Part shown: in pieces, positions 7,189-8,610 of the stretch
How positions within the stretch are numbered: position 1 is the stretch's first letter
Layout: each line of letters begins with the position of its first letter
DNA from: CAISDH01 sp964398805
Lineage (GTDB): Archaea; Micrarchaeota; Micrarchaeia; Micrarchaeales; Micrarchaeaceae
Assembly: GCA_964398805.1 (NCBI GenBank)
Contig: CAYNNI010000026.1
Coordinates: 1 to 8,610 of the forward strand
Direction: 5' to 3'
Length of the DNA: 8,610 nucleotides
Notes under the pieces: generated by a model
The model's database searches: none
What the model saw: only the letters and a program-made list of their open reading frames with translations
Told to the model about the DNA's origin: nothing
Translations under genes and position numbers: made by a program

Positions 7189-7740
7189 ATGGACGAGGTA
7201 GTTCTTGTAGACGAGAAGGACCGCGAGATCGGCGTGGAGGAGAAGATGGCCGCGCACAGGCGGAGCGCGCTGCACCGTGCAATATCCGTGTTCGTGTTCA
7301 ACGCGCGCGGCGAGACGATGATGCAGCAGAGGGCAGACGCGAAGTACCACTCCGCCGGCCTGTGGTCTAACACCGCCTGCTCGCACCCCTTCAAGGGCGA
7401 GTCCGCGCTCGATGCCGGCCACCGCAGGCTCAGGGAGGAGATGGGATTCGACTGCGCGCTGGAGGAGGCGTTCACGTTCACGTACGAGGCCAGCGTGGGC
7501 AACGGGCTCACCGAGCACGAGTTCGATCACGTGCTGTTCGGAGTGTATGACGGCAAGCCCGAGCTTAACCGGGACGAGGCGAAAAGCTGGAAGTGGGTCA
7601 GCATGAGGGCGCTCCAGGAAGCCGCCAGGAGGAATCCCGACAGCTACACCCCATGGCTGCTCATACTGCTGAAAGGCGACCTCCCGCGCAAGGCCGGGGA
7701 GTTCGCGAAGCGGATCAGTACCAGCCCCGGTACTTCATAG
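7189..7740 (+). CDS. idi: Isopentenyl-diphosphate delta-isomerase, type I (Nudix)
   Basis: Interconverts IPP and DMAPP in the cytosol, providing the primer for isoprenoid chains, including archaeal ether lipids. The 183-residue length matches Escherichia coli Idi (182). Visible active-site features: metal-binding His23 and His29 (AAHRRSALHRA), the catalytic cysteine in NTACSHP (Cys64, His66), a Nudix-like GES-DA-RRLREEMG helix (70-86), and the second acid/metal site TEHEFDH (Glu109, Glu111). Most archaea use the unrelated FMN-dependent type II enzyme, so this gene may have been acquired laterally. It starts on the base after the mcm stop (TGAATG), with GGAG just upstream, which suggests coupled translation. 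Its last 26 bases overlap the convergent gdh gene. The C-terminal tail after about 170 is not conserved. Confidence 0.95.
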   Translation: MDEVVLVDEKDREIGVEEKMAAHRRSALHRAISVFVFNARGETMMQQRADAKYHSAGLWSNTACSHPFKGESALDAGHRRLREEMGFDCALEEAFTFTYEASVGNGLTEHEFDHVLFGVYDGKPELNRDEAKSWKWVSMRALQEAARRNPDSYTPWLLILLKGDLPRKAGEFAKRISTSPGTS

Positions 7741-8557
7741 CCTTCACGACCCGGTCTACGGCTATCACATACGCAGCCATCCTAGGGTTTATGCGCGTGC
7801 CTTTCTTCGCGTACGCCTCCTGCGTGGACATCACGTCGTTGAACGAGCGCGTAATTATCGTGTCGAGGCGCTTGTACACCTCGTCCGCGGTCCAGTAGTA
7901 GCCCGAGAGGTTCTGGGCCCATTCGAAGTACGACACTATCACTCCGCCCGAGTTGACCAGGAAGTCCGGCAGGTCGAAGACCTTGCTCTCCGCGAGTATC
8001 TTGTCAGCCTGCGGGGTCACGGGCCCGTTCGCGAGCTCCAGCAGTATCTTCGCCTTCACCTTGTCCGCGTTCTCGCCTGTGACCTGGTTCTCGATCGCAG
8101 CGGGTATGAGCACGTCGACACCGAGCTCGAGAAGCTCATCGTTGCTTATCTTCTCTCCGCCTGCATAGCCCTGCACCGTGCCGCTCTTCTCCTTGGCTTC
8201 CAGGCACTTCTTGTAGTCAAGGCCCTGCTTGCTGTATATGCCGCCCGCCGAGTCGCTGACCGCGACAACCTTGCTTCCGAACATCTTCTTCGCGAGCTCG
8301 AACGCGAAGTTGCCCGCGTTGCCGAATCCCTGTATCGCTATGGTCGCGTCCTTGAGGTCTATCTTCTTTGCCTTGGCGGCCTCCCTGAGGACGTACATGC
8401 CTCCCATCGCAGCGGCGTCGTTCCTGCCCTGCGAGCCCCACACCTCCACAGGCTTGCCCGTTATCACGCCGAAGGAGTTCCTGCCCGCGAGCTTGCTGTA
8501 TTCGTCCATCATCCACGCCATTATCTGCGGCGTGGTGTAGACGTCGGGTGCGGGCAT
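7715..8557 (-). CDS. gdhA: Glutamate dehydrogenase, C-terminal two thirds, 5' end lost at a fold-back
   Basis: Reversible oxidative deamination of glutamate to 2-oxoglutarate and ammonia with NAD(P). The 280 residues from PAPDVYT to the terminal RGWY match the C-terminal part of archaeal hexameric Gdh (usually about 415-420 residues). The coenzyme-binding Rossmann domain has GFGNAG (77-82) and VVAVSDSAGGIY (97-108). ELANGPVTP (174-182) and the LPDFLVNSGGV-SYFEW stretch (196-213) are characteristic. The missing N-terminal part includes the catalytic lysine region. The apparent Met at 8557 is not a real start: homologues have Val there, preceded by a Gly-Pro-Asp-Ile-Asp-like segment. That segment is present just beyond, but on the other strand (8557-8610). 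The coding sequence is therefore interrupted by inversion at 8556/8557. Asp102 after the Rossmann strand hints at NAD use, but this is weak evidence. Confidence 0.95.
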   Translation of the reverse strand: MPAPDVYTTPQIMAWMMDEYSKLAGRNSFGVITGKPVEVWGSQGRNDAAAMGGMYVLREAAKAKKIDLKDATIAIQGFGNAGNFAFELAKKMFGSKVVAVSDSAGGIYSKQGLDYKKCLEAKEKSGTVQGYAGGEKISNDELLELGVDVLIPAAIENQVTGENADKVKAKILLELANGPVTPQADKILAESKVFDLPDFLVNSGGVIVSYFEWAQNLSGYYWTADEVYKRLDTIITRSFNDVMSTQEAYAKKGTRINPRMAAYVIAVDRVVKAMKYRGWY

Positions 8558-8610
8558 TCGGCAGATTCATCGGGCCCGACATAGACGTGCCCGCACCCGA
8601 CGTCTACACC
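8534..8610. repeat. Perfect 23-bp inverted repeat (fold-back) inside gdh at the window end
   Basis: The arms 8534-8556 and 8588-8610 are exact reverse complements, separated by a 31-base loop. The right arm reaches the last base of the window, so its true length is unknown. Loop plus right arm read on the plus strand as FGRFIGPDIDVPAPDVYT, which is the Gdh segment expected directly upstream of the truncated minus-strand gene. So the same gene is present in both orientations around 8557. Such fold-backs typically arise by template switching during whole-genome amplification, or by misassembly at a contig end. Confidence 0.9.

Noticed and set aside
1..8610. CRISPR array, transposon, tRNA or rRNA gene, toxin-antitoxin or other defence module
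   Set aside because: No regularly spaced repeats, transposase motifs, tRNA-like folds or recognisable defence proteins were found on either strand by eye.

Overview
The window looks archaeal. It carries an MCM replicative helicase, a glutamate dehydrogenase of the archaeal hexameric kind, and archaeal-style TATA boxes placed about 24-25 bases before start codons, which suggests leaderless messages. The DNA is GC-rich, yet Ile is often ATA and Arg often AGG, a codon habit common in archaea. Bacterial-looking versions of some genes (short MetRS, type I IPP isomerase) and tight packing would fit a small-genome DPANN-type lineage, but that placement is inference.

Layout. Positions 1-361 are AT-richer than the rest and hold only a doubtful minus-strand gene fragment running off the left edge. 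guaA (362-1906, +) and a CBS-less guaB (1971-3080, +) follow, each with its own TATA box. Positions 3152-3557 (+) hold an unrecognised small gene that appears broken by two -1 frameshifts; its last stop abuts the stop of metG. metG (3558-5015, -) and mcm (5110-7188, +) diverge from a 94-base intergenic region with two interlocking TATA-like elements. idi (7189-7740, +) starts on the base after the mcm stop codon. The 3' end of idi overlaps by 26 bases the 3' end of a gdh gene (minus strand, 7715 to about 8556).

The gdh gene is cut in its 5' half. At 8557 the sequence turns back on itself: the last ~54 bases encode, on the opposite strand, the Gdh segment that should lie just upstream, and a 23-bp perfect inverted repeat (8534-8556 and 8588-8610) closes the structure. 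This is most likely an amplification or assembly chimera at a contig end, not biology.

Functionally this is housekeeping sequence. GuaB and GuaA convert IMP to XMP to GMP; MetG charges initiator and elongator tRNA-Met; MCM unwinds DNA at the fork; Idi makes DMAPP for isoprenoid lipids; Gdh links glutamate and 2-oxoglutarate. I see no CRISPR array, mobile element, RNA gene or defence system, and no convincing undescribed system. The points most worth a second look are the fold-back, the frameshifted gene, the CBS-less IMPDH, the mcm-idi coupling, the interlocked divergent promoter and the altered zinc knuckle of MetRS.
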